Shown: positions 1-22,278 of the stretch, in pieces | Layout: the number at the start of each line of letters is the position of its first letter | How positions within the stretch are numbered: the first letter of the stretch is position 1 | Assembly (NCBI RefSeq): GCF_026745355.1 | Contig: NC_079208.1 | Location: 55,317,276-55,381,275 of the forward strand | Direction of reading: 5' to 3' | Origin: Beta vulgaris subsp. vulgaris | Taxonomy: Eukaryota; Streptophyta; Magnoliopsida; Caryophyllales; Amaranthaceae | DNA length: 64,000 bases | Made by a program: the position numbers and the translations under genes | Notes under the pieces: generated by a model | Database searches by the model: none | Seen by the model: only the letters and a program-made list of their open reading frames with translations | Told to the model about the DNA's origin: nothing

Positions 1-1440
1 CTAATTTTGACACTTATAAAATGTTTAAAGGATTAAGTGGGCCCGTGAACAAAAAAATTGACATTTGAATTTGATTATGCGAGATAAAAATGTGTATCTC
101 TATCATCATCGCGAATTACACATGTATACACGATGGAAAAACTATTTTGAAGTGCCTACGTTTATATAGTATTACAACCATATGTTTTGACAATCGTAAC
201 ATCGAACTAAACTAAATATATGTCTAAAAGAACAGGGCCTAAAAGTTTGTTTGCTCAAATTTCTTTCAATGTATTTAAGATAAACATTTCAAGAATTAGT
301 TATGATTTGGTCTCTAACTCTCTATGATTTCAAAAAAGTTTATTTGAGAGATTTATTTATCACCGTGCAATCCCAATTGGCTGAATTGGCTATGGACTCT
401 ACTAATTTATTGGCTTGTCCTTTTGAAAGTATTAGTAGGTAGTTGCAGTAAATTGCCAATCGATAGTCGAGCGAACACTTTTGAACTCTGATAAACTCCA
501 CCTTAGTGGGTCCATCTCTGTGTTTATATGCTCGTTCTTCACTTGCTCTGTACGAAATCCCAGCTCAACACCATATCATGTTATACAAGAATGACATATG
601 GGCTATATACGTTGCACAATTGTAACGTTGCAAAAATAGAAATAAAATTAAATATTCATATTATCATATACGGGGAAACATCGATCTTAAATATATTAGC
701 ATTTGACCCTCACTGTAAATGTTTACATAAACTCAGAAAATGTTGCATCTAATAATGATGAAGTGTGAACTTAAGAATTGATCAATGTTTTAGAGGAAAA
801 ACTTCATACAATACGATCCTTCAACGAGATAAGAAACTTGAGCAGACGAACAAACATGAGAGAATGATCCATTATATAATCTAAGGAAATGATTAGATGG
901 AAAGAAACTAGGCTAGACAACAGATCTTTGAGAGTAGCCTGATTCATTTGAAGCTCGAATTCAAATTCTTTGTGTGCTACTCTTTATTCTACACATCATT
1001 TTCCTTAACCCGCATCCGCATGGAAAGAAATTCCTTATTATGCTTAGTTCTTGCACCCATACTTCTCCTTTTTCTTTTGCCATTTTCTAGCTCTACCATC
1101 CTGCATTAATCTTTAACTATTTATTTCTTTCCACTTCTTCTTCTTTCAGCCTAATCTTTCCTTCGCCGCTTACACGTTTTGAAGCTAAGATTTATTGTAA
1201 TTAGCATGTGCGCAAGGTCAGGTTCATCGACCGTACCCTATTCACTTCCTGTTTTCAAGAGCACCCCTATGTCAAAAGCTTCGCACCAAGCATAGGACAA
1301 ATTTGATGAGGAGTTAGACGGGGAGGGAAAAGGAAGTGGTTAACCTATAACACCAAAGACACCTAAGAATGAGAATTCAACGAAAAGAAAAACATCGTTA
1401 TCCAAAATGAATAATCTTAATAAAGAGAGATATACAATGA
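1..1440. other. Intergenic DNA upstream of UBP8
   Basis: AT-rich sequence with no convincing coding region, RNA gene or paired transposon ends. Short open frames here have no recognisable motifs. Confidence 0.5.
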
Positions 1441-1984
1441 TTAAAAAATAAAACATAAAAATAAATAATACTAAAATCGACCTCTTTCCCTCTTCAATCA
1501 CATAATCCCTCTTTAACTCTAAAACTTATCCACTCTACTCAGCGCTTTCTCTACCAAAAATATGAATCCTACTATTTAGCACAATATACTTATCAATATG
1601 ATTATCTTAACACAACCATCCTTAACACAAGACATAGATGCAAAAATGCAATGCAAGAACAAAACATACCAAACAACACAAAAGCAATAAAAAACACATC
1701 ACTACATCTTTGACACACTTCCTTTGTTGTCGTTGTCCCCCTTCCCAATCCCATCATACTCTTGTAATCACACACCCATTCTCTCACTAGTAAAACATAC
1801 CACCCTCACACTCACCTTCTCTTACCACCTTTTTCCCCCCTTCTTTTTAACAACGATTATACCAAAATCCCTCGCATCTAATTTTCGATTCCTTCCCTAA
1901 TTTTTCTTCATTTCCCCCAATTTCACACTTCATCGTCTCTACAAAATCCCCAATTTTCCGCATTCTCTCTCCTCCGCCGGAAAA
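1441..1984 (+). promoter_or_regulatory. UBP8: Promoter and 5' UTR region of UBP8
   Basis: The stretch before the start codon at 1985 becomes strongly pyrimidine-rich (CT runs from about 1480 and again 1800-1980), typical of a plant proximal promoter and 5' UTR. I cannot place a transcription start or TATA box with certainty. Its role is inferred from position. Confidence 0.4.
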
Positions 1985-12648
<10,664 letters not shown>

Positions 12649-13946
12649 CTCATATTACAAAGCCTTCCAGTTATTTATTTAATTAATTAATTGATTAATT
12701 TATTCACTATTCTGAGAAACAGTCTAATTAAGGGTAGAATTTATTAGCACTTTGGCATTATTTTTCTGGGATGCTCGGGACTCCTCGACTGTCAATGGCC
12801 AATGGCGACACTCGAAACTGTGGACCTTGTTGATCATGCTAGGCTTGACAGATAATAGCTAGTTGAGTTTGGTACTAGGATGAGCATCTGTAAACTCCGT
12901 AGGAGAAAATTTTCTAGTTATACTAACCCAATTTTTCTCAGGAATTACAATTACCTGAAGTCATTTTTTCTTCTCTCTTTGTTGAAGGGGTTGTTTTGCT
13001 TGGTTGTTTTAGAGCTTCACAACCCAAAGCAGTGTATTGTTTTTTGTAAGAGATGTAACATAGCTTGGATCAATTGATAAGCAATCCATCAGAAATTGTT
13101 TTCCTAATGGCTTCTTTATGTTATTACTCCTTTTTTATTTCATGCATTTATTCTTATTTTCGGGGTCTGTATTTCATCAAACTTTTGTAAGAATGATATA
13201 GGTAAATACTAGGATAGTTTTTTTTTACTGTTATCGGAGATTTGTGTTTCACTCTGATTCTTAAATTTCTGATCTTCTCAACATATTAGAGAGATATGCT
13301 CCGTCCTTCCTTAGTTTCCCTCTCCTATTGGAACTGTTGCATTCGAACTATATTTACTTGGTCTTTCTTGCAACTCATTTGCTTAAATTAGATTGAAGGT
13401 ATTCAAATCAATCTCATGCCTGATATTTGAGTTTCTTCTCCATCGCAATCAAGAGTTGTTATATGGTGTATGCTGTCATTGTTGTTTGATGTTGATATGC
13501 CTCATTGGTGTATGTTGTGTGTTGTCATCCTATCCTCCGTTGGGTTTGATGCTGATCTCCGTCCGAGTTGCTATCATTGGTCGTCCCCTCCACCGTTGTC
13601 AGATTTTTAGGAGTATAGTCCACTCTGTCAGTGCCAGCCTCAGCTTCGTCTTTGCCTCCATTTCTATCCTCTTCTCTTTGAGGGTATTGTTGATTTAGGT
13701 TTGCCTTGACCGTCTTTGTTTTACGTTTGGTTTGTTGGTTTATTTTTTTTTATTTTGGTTCTTGCTTTGGTGTTTCGTATCTTTGCGAGATTAGAGAGCT
13801 TTACTTTCCTTCTTGTTTTGTTGTCTGTCTCATGTTTGGCAGTCGTCCCAAAACGTTTATACTTCATCTGTAAGGATAATTAACGTTTCCTAAAAAAAGG
13901 ATAATTAAGGTTTGAGCTTGTTTTTCTTTCCTTACCTTAGAAAACC
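12649..13946 (+). other. UBP8 3' UTR and downstream spacer
   Basis: T-rich sequence following the stop codon. The 3' UTR probably ends within the first few hundred bases, but no single polyadenylation signal stands out. After about 13390 the sequence is GT-rich with no recognised feature. Confidence 0.4.
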
Positions 13947-13960
13947 ATGTAGATGTACTA

Positions 13961-14113
13961 TTTTTTTCGGGCCCCACTGGGGACCCGTTGGTAAGAAGAA
14001 GGATCCTACTGGGAATCCCTACTCTCAAGCATAAGTAGGTAGTGGGGTTCGAATTTGTGACCTTCCAAGTCACGAGGTGAGTTTCCCACCACCTCGACCA
14101 AGCAAACTTGGTT
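13961..14113 (-). mobile_element. tRNA-derived SINE
   Basis: On the minus strand the head reads CTTGGTCGAGGTGG, matching an RNA polymerase III A box. About 40 nt later comes AATTCGAACCCC, matching a B box. A short A-rich tail follows. The element is bounded by a 14-bp target duplication with one mismatch: atgtagatgtacta (13947-13960) and atgtagatttacta (14114-14127). Length is 153 bp. It encodes no protein and would depend on LINE machinery. Confidence 0.8.
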
Positions 14114-14127
14114 ATGTAGATTTACTA

Positions 14128-15307
14128 TATGTAAGCTATGAATTTTAACAAAAACTAATGTATATAGACAAATATTATAAGTCGAAATTACTTCAATTTC
14201 TCACTTATATGTATCTTATGAGTTTTAGCGTAAATTGCAAGTGCAACTATAGTAGTCAAATCTACAATGATGAAAGTCATAACTAAGAAACATGATTGAG
14301 CCCGAAAAGTCCAAAAAGTTCCAAAATAGCCAAATTTAAGCAAATAATACATGTTTCTTGACGTATTAAGATTCTAGTAGCAAATTCCATGGGAAATGGC
14401 CCCCAAAATTGTTGCATGTAACGCTTTTAAACATTTCATGGGTCACAATGGATCCCGCGGGATGCATCATGGGGTGAACATATCCATGCTATATTGCTAT
14501 CGAGCAAGCTATGGTGGTTTTCGGAGCCATTTCAAGGTTGATTTACAGAGATGCAAAACAATATGGAGAAGGCATTTTGAGGCAATGGGAAGGGTTCCAA
14601 CTCCTAACAAGTCATTCGAAGGTCCTTGAAAAGGTTTCAGAGAAAAAAAAATAGTTCGGTCCAAAAAAATACGAAAATGATCCCAAAATATCTTAATTTG
14701 AAGGATATAACACACATATGACATTCTGGGGTCGACAACTTTTTTCTTTTTTTTTTGGGAAAATGAAAAATGTTAAGTTCTTTAGTGTAATGTATTTTTT
14801 TGGGTGCATTAGTTCAACGAATTTGCTTTTCTCGAAATATTTTAGATATAACGAAAAACTATGTAAGAGGAGAGGATGATTAGTTGTTGGATGTTGATGT
14901 GACTTAAGTTACCATACCATGGTTCGATTAATGCTCTAGCATACTTTTGCATACGAAACCAAAAAAAAATAGGCTTTGTTGTTTAAGTTTACGTGAACAC
15001 TACATTATGGAATTATTTTTATGGTGAAAATTAAATTGAAAATCATTATTTTATTTTTAAACACTAGATTGGAAAATCGTTCAACAATATCTAAAACTTG
15101 AAATATTACTTCTATTTTAATTAGAAAAATTATTAAAAGAGAAGGTCTAATTTTAATATAAAAGTAAACCTAGTACTAGATTAAACTAGTCACCGAAAAA
15201 AATTAACCTAACCATTATTGAGCTAATTTTTTTTTTAAAATATTAGGTTTACCATTACTTAATTTTAATTTAAAAGTAGACAGTCTCTTACAAAACAAAC
15301 TCTTTTA
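14128..15307. other. Intergenic, unrecognised moderately GC block then AT-rich DNA
   Basis: 14390-14630 is less AT-rich than its surroundings and contains a 77-codon open frame with no motif I recognise. It may be a transposon fragment. The rest is plain AT-rich DNA. Confidence 0.35.
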
Positions 15308-15635
15308 GGCTATGTTTAGTTCACCTTATTTTTGCTTATTTCAGATCTAATCAGATCAGATCGGATCAGTTCAGATCATACTTATATTTAAAAATCATTA
15401 TTACTATTAAATATCTTTAATTATATATTAGTAAAAATTATAATAATTGAATATTAATAAAGTACTCATTGAGACGAATCAAACATGACCCCACATGACT
15501 ATATTTTTTCTTATATATTGAGAAAAATCTAAAAGATAAGATCTTGTAATCAGATCAGATCAGTTCATATCAGATCAGAAAAAATAAGTTCAGATAAGTT
15601 CAGATCAGAAAATTTCAGGTGAACTAAACATAGCC
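15308..15635 (+). mobile_element. Tourist-like MITE (same family as 46024-46390)
   Basis: Terminal inverted repeats ggctatgtttagttcacc and ggtgaactaaacatagcc. The interior is rich in GATCAGATCA-type repeats. It closely matches the element at 46024-46390, whose insertion and TAA duplication are proven by an empty site in this window. Here the target duplication is imperfect (TTA versus TTG). Confidence 0.8.
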
Positions 15636-16008
15636 TTGATCATCCATTCAAGTAAAGAACTAGTTGCGAACGTTATGAATTTATGATGGAGAGTACTTTT
15701 AACTTTATGTCACTTGTTTAGAGAACATATACAATTAAACTAGGTTGTAATGATAAGTAACTAATGCTACATGAGTCCTAATATTATAACTCCACGGCTC
15801 CACGCTCATCTTAATTCAATTCTTAAGGCAATTTGACAACATGAATGCTGACTATCACCGTCAACGATAGAAGCAACAACTAATTCAGTAATTCTGATAA
15901 GAATTGCTACTTAAAATAGTGCAAAAAGCAACTCCGTAGTAGAGTTTCCTTCAACTAAAAAGGAATTTGAGAAATCACATCAGTCATCAATCACTATAGT
16001 CTTAATGA
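15636..16008. other. Intergenic spacer, no feature seen
   Basis: AT-rich, non-coding, no paired repeats noticed. Confidence 0.4.
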
Positions 16009-16527
16009 TCTCTATTATATAAGCCAAGAGAGGAGGTGTGGTGTCCTCTTTTGAAGTGACTAAAATACCCTTAATGATCTAATTAATGGAAAGAAAAAAA
16101 TTACAAAAACAAATCATTTAAAAATTCTCATTCCAACTTGCCATTTAAAACAAGTTTAAAATGGTATATGCATCAAATACTTCAATCAAAAATTAAATGG
16201 ACAAAATATTTATACCTTATAAAAAAGATGGCATACATAACGTGCACATGAAAAGTCTGAACATTCACTACCTTTGATATTCTTTAATTCAGTTAAACCA
16301 ACTCATTATTTTTGTTTTTTATGTTCAATATTCATTCACAAAAAATTAATGTTAACAATCACTCACAACCTTTTTATTTTTTACATTAGCGAATTAATAT
16401 ATCTAAATTCATCTAACTGTTGAATTTTTCACATTTAAGTTTAATCATAAATAAAGTACGAATGGAGTATCTGATAGAATAACAAATTTTGACATTAACG
16501 CACGCATCGCGTGCATATGAAGGCTAG
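16009..16527 (+). mobile_element. Non-autonomous Helitron, copy A
   Basis: Starts with TC (TCTCTATTATATAAG) after an A and ends CTAG before a T, the A/T insertion rule of Helitrons. A hairpin gcacgcatcgcgtgc (16500-16514) lies 9 nt before the CTAG end. There are no terminal inverted repeats, no target duplication and no Rep/helicase coding capacity. It shares both ends with the copies at 41684 and 18655. Confidence 0.88.
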
Positions 16528-16999
16528 TGTTATATAATTGAAACTAACTAACAATTATTGTATATGAAGCTACTATCGCCTATAGGTGGGCAGCTCATTT
16601 AGTCATTTATTGGTAGATTAGCACATGCATTGATGCATGCATATGTGATAAGTCACCTCTACTCTTTAAATCGTCTTCAACTGTTATTTCAAGAGAAAAA
16701 AAAAAAGTTTCCGTACCTCAGACCTCAGTAATAAGTAGGCAATTGGTGAAAAGTGTTGAATATACCAGTATTGATTATATTTTGGTAAATACTCCCTCCG
16801 TCCGAAAATATAGTTCAAAAGAACAAATGAGTCTGAATTTGTCGGGAATTCAAAACTAAAACCTTATCTGAAATTGTACTTCTTCCATTCTGAAATAAGT
16901 AAAGCTCTCAAAAAGAAAAGAAAGGTGTTCCTCTAATTTAAGAACTGATTTAAAAATTTATGACATAATAATGCATCAATTAATATAATTAAAGAAAAA
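16528..16999. other. Intergenic spacer with one orphan Stowaway-like end
   Basis: tactccctccgtccgaaaat at about 16791-16810 matches a Stowaway terminal repeat, but no partner end was found nearby. It is probably a truncated MITE. Confidence 0.4.
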
Positions 17000-17176
17000 G
17001 CTAAATGCAGCCCTAAGGGCTGCATATAAAAAGCTAAAAATGGAAAAAACAAGCATTAAATGATCATTTATTACATAGATTAATACAAACTTTTGTCATA
17101 AATTTACAACTAAATTCCATTTTAAACAATGTATTTATGTCTTATATGCAACCCTGGCCTAAGGGCTGCATGTAGC
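17000..17176 (+). mobile_element. Small MITE-like element with inverted ends
   Basis: gctaaatgcagccct at the left faces agggctgcatgtagc at the right as an inverted repeat. Each arm carries a short internal palindrome (agccctaagggct). No clear target duplication, so the superfamily is not assigned. Confidence 0.5.
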
Positions 17177-17474
17177 ATAATCCTATAATTAATACTTAAT
17201 ATTTCCATTCTTAGTTTCATATGTGTAACCTTAAAAGTTGCATATATATATATATATATATAGTTATCGTTTTATTATCTACAATCCTAAGAAAATTTTA
17301 GAATATAATGCTCCCATCATTCCTACACACATGTTAAAAAAGGTGACTAATAGAATAAGTAAGCATTTGATGTATGCATGCCAATTGTGGGCAACTTAAC
17401 TTTTATGTGTTCCTGGTGTGGATAAAATTAGATCTCTTAATTTTCTCTCTTTCAGTAATAACACAGTATATATA

Positions 17475-18654
17475 TCTCTATTATATAAGGGAAGGGGGGA
17501 GCTATGGTGTCCTCTTTTGAATTGACTTTTTTGCCCCCCTTCCCTTTCTAAATTACAAAAGAAATCTCAAAATTAAAATCGGGACTCAAAAAAACTACCA
17601 AAAATTAATTTAACACTCACTCACAAATCACTTAAAAGAAGAAACTTTACAAATCACTCATAATTAAGAAAATCATGTTATAAAAACACCAAATCACTCA
17701 AATAATCAGAAACTTTATTAAAACTTAAAATTAACATACAAAGTAAAACTAATAACCTAGAATGTCAATACATACAAAAACATTTACTACAAAAATTTAC
17801 TTACTGAATCACTGTTCTCAAGAACCATTCACAATTACATACTCACAAAAGTTACCTATAAACACAAATTTGAGAAAAGCATAAGATTTTGACGGCGATA
17901 TCACACATTCATCCATCGGCAATTTGCGAACTTCGAAAAAGGTACATAATTCTTTTAACCTTCAAAATTATTTCACATAGTTGAAATAAACAATAGCAAA
18001 TTAGTTGACTGTTATGTAGTTAAAAAAATGGAGATGACAACAATGAGTTCAAAAAGGCTTTTATACAATCAGACTTAAATTTAATTCATTTTCATATAAA
18101 ACAAATTTAGTTTTTTCTAAAAAAAATGCCAATATTAAAATTTTTGCCAATAACTTTTGCAAAAAGTCCATGTTCATAAATAAATTTTGAAAAACAAAAC
18201 AATATCAAACTTTTTGCGAACAATTTTTGCAAAAATCCATTTTCAGAAAAAAAAACTAAATTAATTTGCGAAAAGTAACGATTTTTGTTTTTCTACAAAA
18301 AAAATCCAATATCAAATTGTGTATGAAAAAAATCAAAATTTCATTTCAAATATAATTGAAGCTCAAAGTGTTAAAATCTAGAAAAGGATAAAAATTGAAA
18401 CGATGAAAATTTTAAATATCAATGTGTGCAAACATAATTTAGAGTTACCAAGGAAAAAAAGGTGTATTTGTAGTGAAATCATAATTTAGAAGTTAGATAA
18501 GGAAAAAAAATTATTTACTTTTTCATATGTTTCCTATATATAATGAAACTTTTACATATATTTGGACCTATCTCTTTCTATTATATAATAGCGATTAATT
18601 ATCAAGGTAAAGAGGTTTATGTAAAATATCATTCAAGAATTAAAGTACAACATA
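17475..18654 (+). mobile_element. Helitron-like 5' end, copy D (3' end not found)
   Basis: TCTCTATTATATAAGGG at 17475 matches the 5' end of the family, followed by the shared 'tatggtgtcc' segment. No family hairpin plus CTAG occurs before the next 5' end at 18655. D is either 3'-truncated or was interrupted by copy C. The interior is AT-rich and non-coding. Confidence 0.6.
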
Positions 18655-19260
18655 TCTCTATATATAAGGGAAGGGGGCTATGGTGTCCCCGAATGAAGAG
18701 ACTATTTTACCCTTTTCCTTTGTAAATTACAAATCACTTACAAACCAAGGGGGATTCAAATAAAAATACTGGAAATAAAATTATAACAATCACTCACAAG
18801 TCAACTTAAATCATAGAATTGCATAATTTACATTATACAAATCACTCAAACGATGAAATTTTACAAAAACCAAAAAATTAACTTACAAACTACAACCAAT
18901 ACACTACACGTCAATACATACTCACAAAAATTTGACTTGAAATCCAAGTGTCCACTTTCCTCACAATTATGACGTAGTGTACTTAATTTAAAAATCAACT
19001 AAATTATAATATTAGAAATCATAGATAAATTCAATAAAATTTCTATTTTGTTCATAGAATTTTGACCTTGAAAAGTAAAAAAAGAAAAGAGACAAGTGAG
19101 AGACTTAAGTGACATAGACTAAACCAATTAAATTTTGTAACTAAAAATAATTATACTTTGTATGTGTAATGTTCAAATTTTGACCGTTATATAAGTCGGA
19201 AAAAATTGAGTTTCTGTCTTGAAAAGAATTCAAGCACGCATCGCGTGCAAAAAATGCTAG
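18655..19260 (+). mobile_element. Non-autonomous Helitron, copy C
   Basis: Begins TCTCTATATATAAGGG after A and ends in CTAG followed by T. The family hairpin gcacgcatcgcgtgc lies at 19234-19248, a few bases before the 3' end. It is 606 bp and non-coding. Confidence 0.85.
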
Positions 19261-19857
19261 TATTATTTAATGGTAGGCCTGGTAAGATATTATATATAGA
19301 GAAAGGGACCCATAAATTAGGTCAAGCATGCAGAATCTGTAACGTCAAATCAGGGTAGTATTTGTTTGGGTCTGTTAATGAATTGTCACGATGGATCATT
19401 ATTATAAATAAAAAATGCTTTTACAAACTTTAATATTTTAAAAAAAAGAGGGATCTGATGAGGTCTGCCACTACAAACAGCAGCCCCCGCTTAAACAACA
19501 TAAGGTGTAAAACTGTGTAAAGTGTAAGTATATGCAGATGTCACTGACAGTATCCTTACTCTTCTCTTTTCCACTCAACACACCAGCAAAAGAAAAACAA
19601 GCAACAAACATTTTTTTCCCTACTTTCTTTTTATTAATGTTAAAAATTGTAGAAAATAAATGTAGGACGTAATCTGATAACGAATTAAATCAACTTATCT
19701 GAACAATCGTGATGTGAATTAAACGCTGTCATAAAGTTGAATTCGCCCCGCTACAACATACGGATTTACAGCAATCAACCTCAAAAATCTTTGAATACAT
19801 GAAAGACTTGAAGTTGATAGTCAAAATGTTTGGAAGTTTCTTGAATTCATTGTAATG
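19261..19857. other. Intergenic spacer, no feature seen
   Basis: Non-coding AT-rich sequence between the Helitron cluster and the tandem duplication. Confidence 0.4.
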
Positions 19858-20407
19858 TATCAAAAGATCTTGAAGAAAAAAGCTTAATTTGATGCAGATT
19901 TGTTAGTTGGTTTACTTGCATATATATTTTGGTGGCTTTTTTTATATATATATAAGAGTATATTTTTCAATATTAGTACAGGGTATTCATATTGTCAGGT
20001 TGTAGCTTTGTGAAAGATAGTTAAAATTCACAAATTGCCACTAACACTTAAACTTAACCTATGAACTAATGCTGAATTTTATTTTTTTCATCATTAGTTC
20101 ATAGGTTAATTTTAGGATTCATGCATAGAGTATCAAAAGATCTTGAAGGGAAAAGCTTAATTTGATGCAGGTTTGTTAGTTGGTTTACTTGCATATATAT
20201 TTTGGTGGTCTTTTTTTTGATATAAGAGTATATTTTTCAATATTAGTGCAGGGTATTCATATTGTTCAGGCTGTAGCTTTGTGAAAGATAGTTAAAATTC
20301 ACAAATTGCCACTAACACTTAAATTTAACCTATGAACTAATAATACAAAATTTTATTTTTTTCAGCATTAGTTCATAGGTTAATTTCAAGATTCATGCAT
20401 AGAGTAT
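19858..20407 (+). repeat. 273-bp tandem duplication with an internal inverted repeat
   Basis: Two near-identical units start at 19858 and 20131 (tatcaaaagatcttgaag). Each unit contains an inverted repeat; in the first it is a perfect 16-bp pair, aacctatgaactaatg (20056-20071) and cattagttcataggtt (20092-20107). The second unit runs directly into the broken L1 that follows. Confidence 0.85.
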
Positions 20408-22278
20408 GGAAGAAGTTACAAGGTTGGAAGGAGAAGCTCCTCTCCCGTGTTGGTAAAGAAATTGTTTTGAAGTATGTGATTCAGACTATTGCAACCTATG
20501 TGATGGGTGTATACAGATTTCCGGTGGCTATTGTTAATTCAATCCATTCTGCGATGGCTCGATTTTAGTGGGGAAGAAAGGGGGATTAAAGATCAATGCA
20601 TGGGAAGAGCTAGACTACTACGTGCAACCCAAAATGTCTTGGAGGTATGGGTTTTCGTGATCTCTCTGTTTTTGATGAGGCTCTTCTTGGTCGACAAGCT
20701 TGGAGATTGATTCAATGTGAGACTTCTCTTCTTAGTCGAGTGTTGGAAGCTAAATATTACCCAAAGTGTAGCTTTCTTGAGTCCTCGTTGCATGGGGCTT
20801 GTAGAAGCTATTCATGGAGAAATATTTGGGGTTCAAAGTCACTTGTTAAGGAGGGAGTGCTTTGGCGTGTGGGTAAGGGTGTTAACATCAACATATGGGA
20901 TGACCCTTGGGTATTGAATGGTGATATCTCGCTTCATCTCTAGCGCGAAAGTGGATGGTCTTAACTTTGTTTGTGACCTGATTGATTTTGGAAATATGGA
21001 TTGGGATGCCAATGTTGTAAATGAGAGTTTTAACGAGCAAGACGCACAAGCTATATTGGTTATTCCTTTGAGTGAGAGACTCCCTGATGACCGTGTAGCT
21101 TGGGCCTTCACTACGGATGAATCCTAGATCCGTCAAGACTGCTTATATGGTGGGTAAATCCGACAATTTGGATTTGTTTCATCAAGCATGGGTGAAGCTT
21201 TGGAGTTTACAAGTATCACCGAAGGTTAGACATTTTTTATGGCGTATATGTTCGGCTTTATGATTAAATACCGTCACATCCTCGATAATGAGACATGCCC
21301 ATTATGTAATGAAGGCCCTGAGACCATCTAGCCACACTCTTTTAACCTGTTCGAAAGTTAAAGAGGTGTGGGAGCTGTCGGGGTTCGACAACGTTTTGCC
21401 GCGGGAAGAGGGGGTGGATTGGCTAGATTTTTGGGCTGCTTGGGACAGTGTGGATGAGAAAAAACCGGTGGAATTTTGTTACATTGCATATTATGTGTGG
21501 CAACGCAAGAATATAATGGTTTTTGAAGGATAGTGTCGGCCGGATAACTTAGTGTTGGTTTATCATTTGAGCTCTGCGAATGATTATGGAACTTACTCCA
21601 AGATTTATGGTGGCACGATTTTTAAAGCTCCAACTCTTGAAGATTTATGGATAACTTAGTGTTGGTTTATCATTTGAGCTCTGCGAATGATTATGGAACT
21701 TACTCCAAGATTTATGGTGGCACGATTTTTAAAGCTCCAACTCTTGTTCGCAAATGGGTGCCTCCCCCAGAAGATGTGTGAAGATTAATTGTGATGCGTC
21801 GGTTAGTGAAGAGGGCTGGATTGGCTTGGGCGTGGTAGCTAGAACGAAGTTCAGAGGACCGAGTGATATTTGCCGCTACACGTTGTGTTCGAGCTTGGTG
21901 GCCTATTGAAGTTGCAGAAGGAAAAGCATTATGCCTTGCTATTAAGTTGGCTCGAAACTATGGATTACATGATGTTATCTTTGAGACCGATTGCTTGACT
22001 ATTGTTAACAGGTTTTCTAGAGGTGTTATTTATTTTTCCGACTTAGATGTTGTGTTAGAGGATGTCATTTTCTTATGTAAGGACTTTGTTTCTGTTAGAT
22101 GGTCGCATGTACTCAGTGATGGGAATGATAGTGCCCACCACCTAGCTCGACTTACTCCCTTTGGTGTTGAACAACGCTGAGATTGTCACTGTCCAACTGA
22201 GGTATCTCCGTATGTACTTATGGACAATTTGTCCTCTGATTAATATAGCTCACCTCCTATTTTCCTAAAAAAAACAAA
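20402..22278 (+). pseudogene. 5'-truncated, broken L1 LINE ORF2 remnant
   Basis: Translated pieces in several frames match the part of plant L1 ORF2 after the polymerase core. In order they are: LQGWKEKLLSRVGKE, ALLGRQAWRLIQ and INIWDDPW (connection region); a zinc-knuckle region near 21180-21360; and an RNase H region at 21780-22170 (KINCDASV, VAEGKALCLAIKL, FETDC, NDSAHHLA). The same order is seen in the intact L1 at 46816-50952. Stops and frameshifts occur throughout, and endonuclease plus most of the RT are missing. An A-rich tail lies at about 22266-22278. It is dead and older than the other L1. Confidence 0.88.
21542..21746 (+). repeat. Tandem duplication inside the broken L1, period 107 bp
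   Basis: Sequence 21542-21639 recurs at 21649-21746 with no difference noticed. It lies just before the RNase H region and helps break the frame. It looks recent compared with the age of the L1 fragment. Confidence 0.9.

Noticed and set aside
14396..14629. 77-codon open frame with several His/Arg residues
   Set aside because: No recognised domain, no exon context and no support for a gene; possibly an old transposon fragment.
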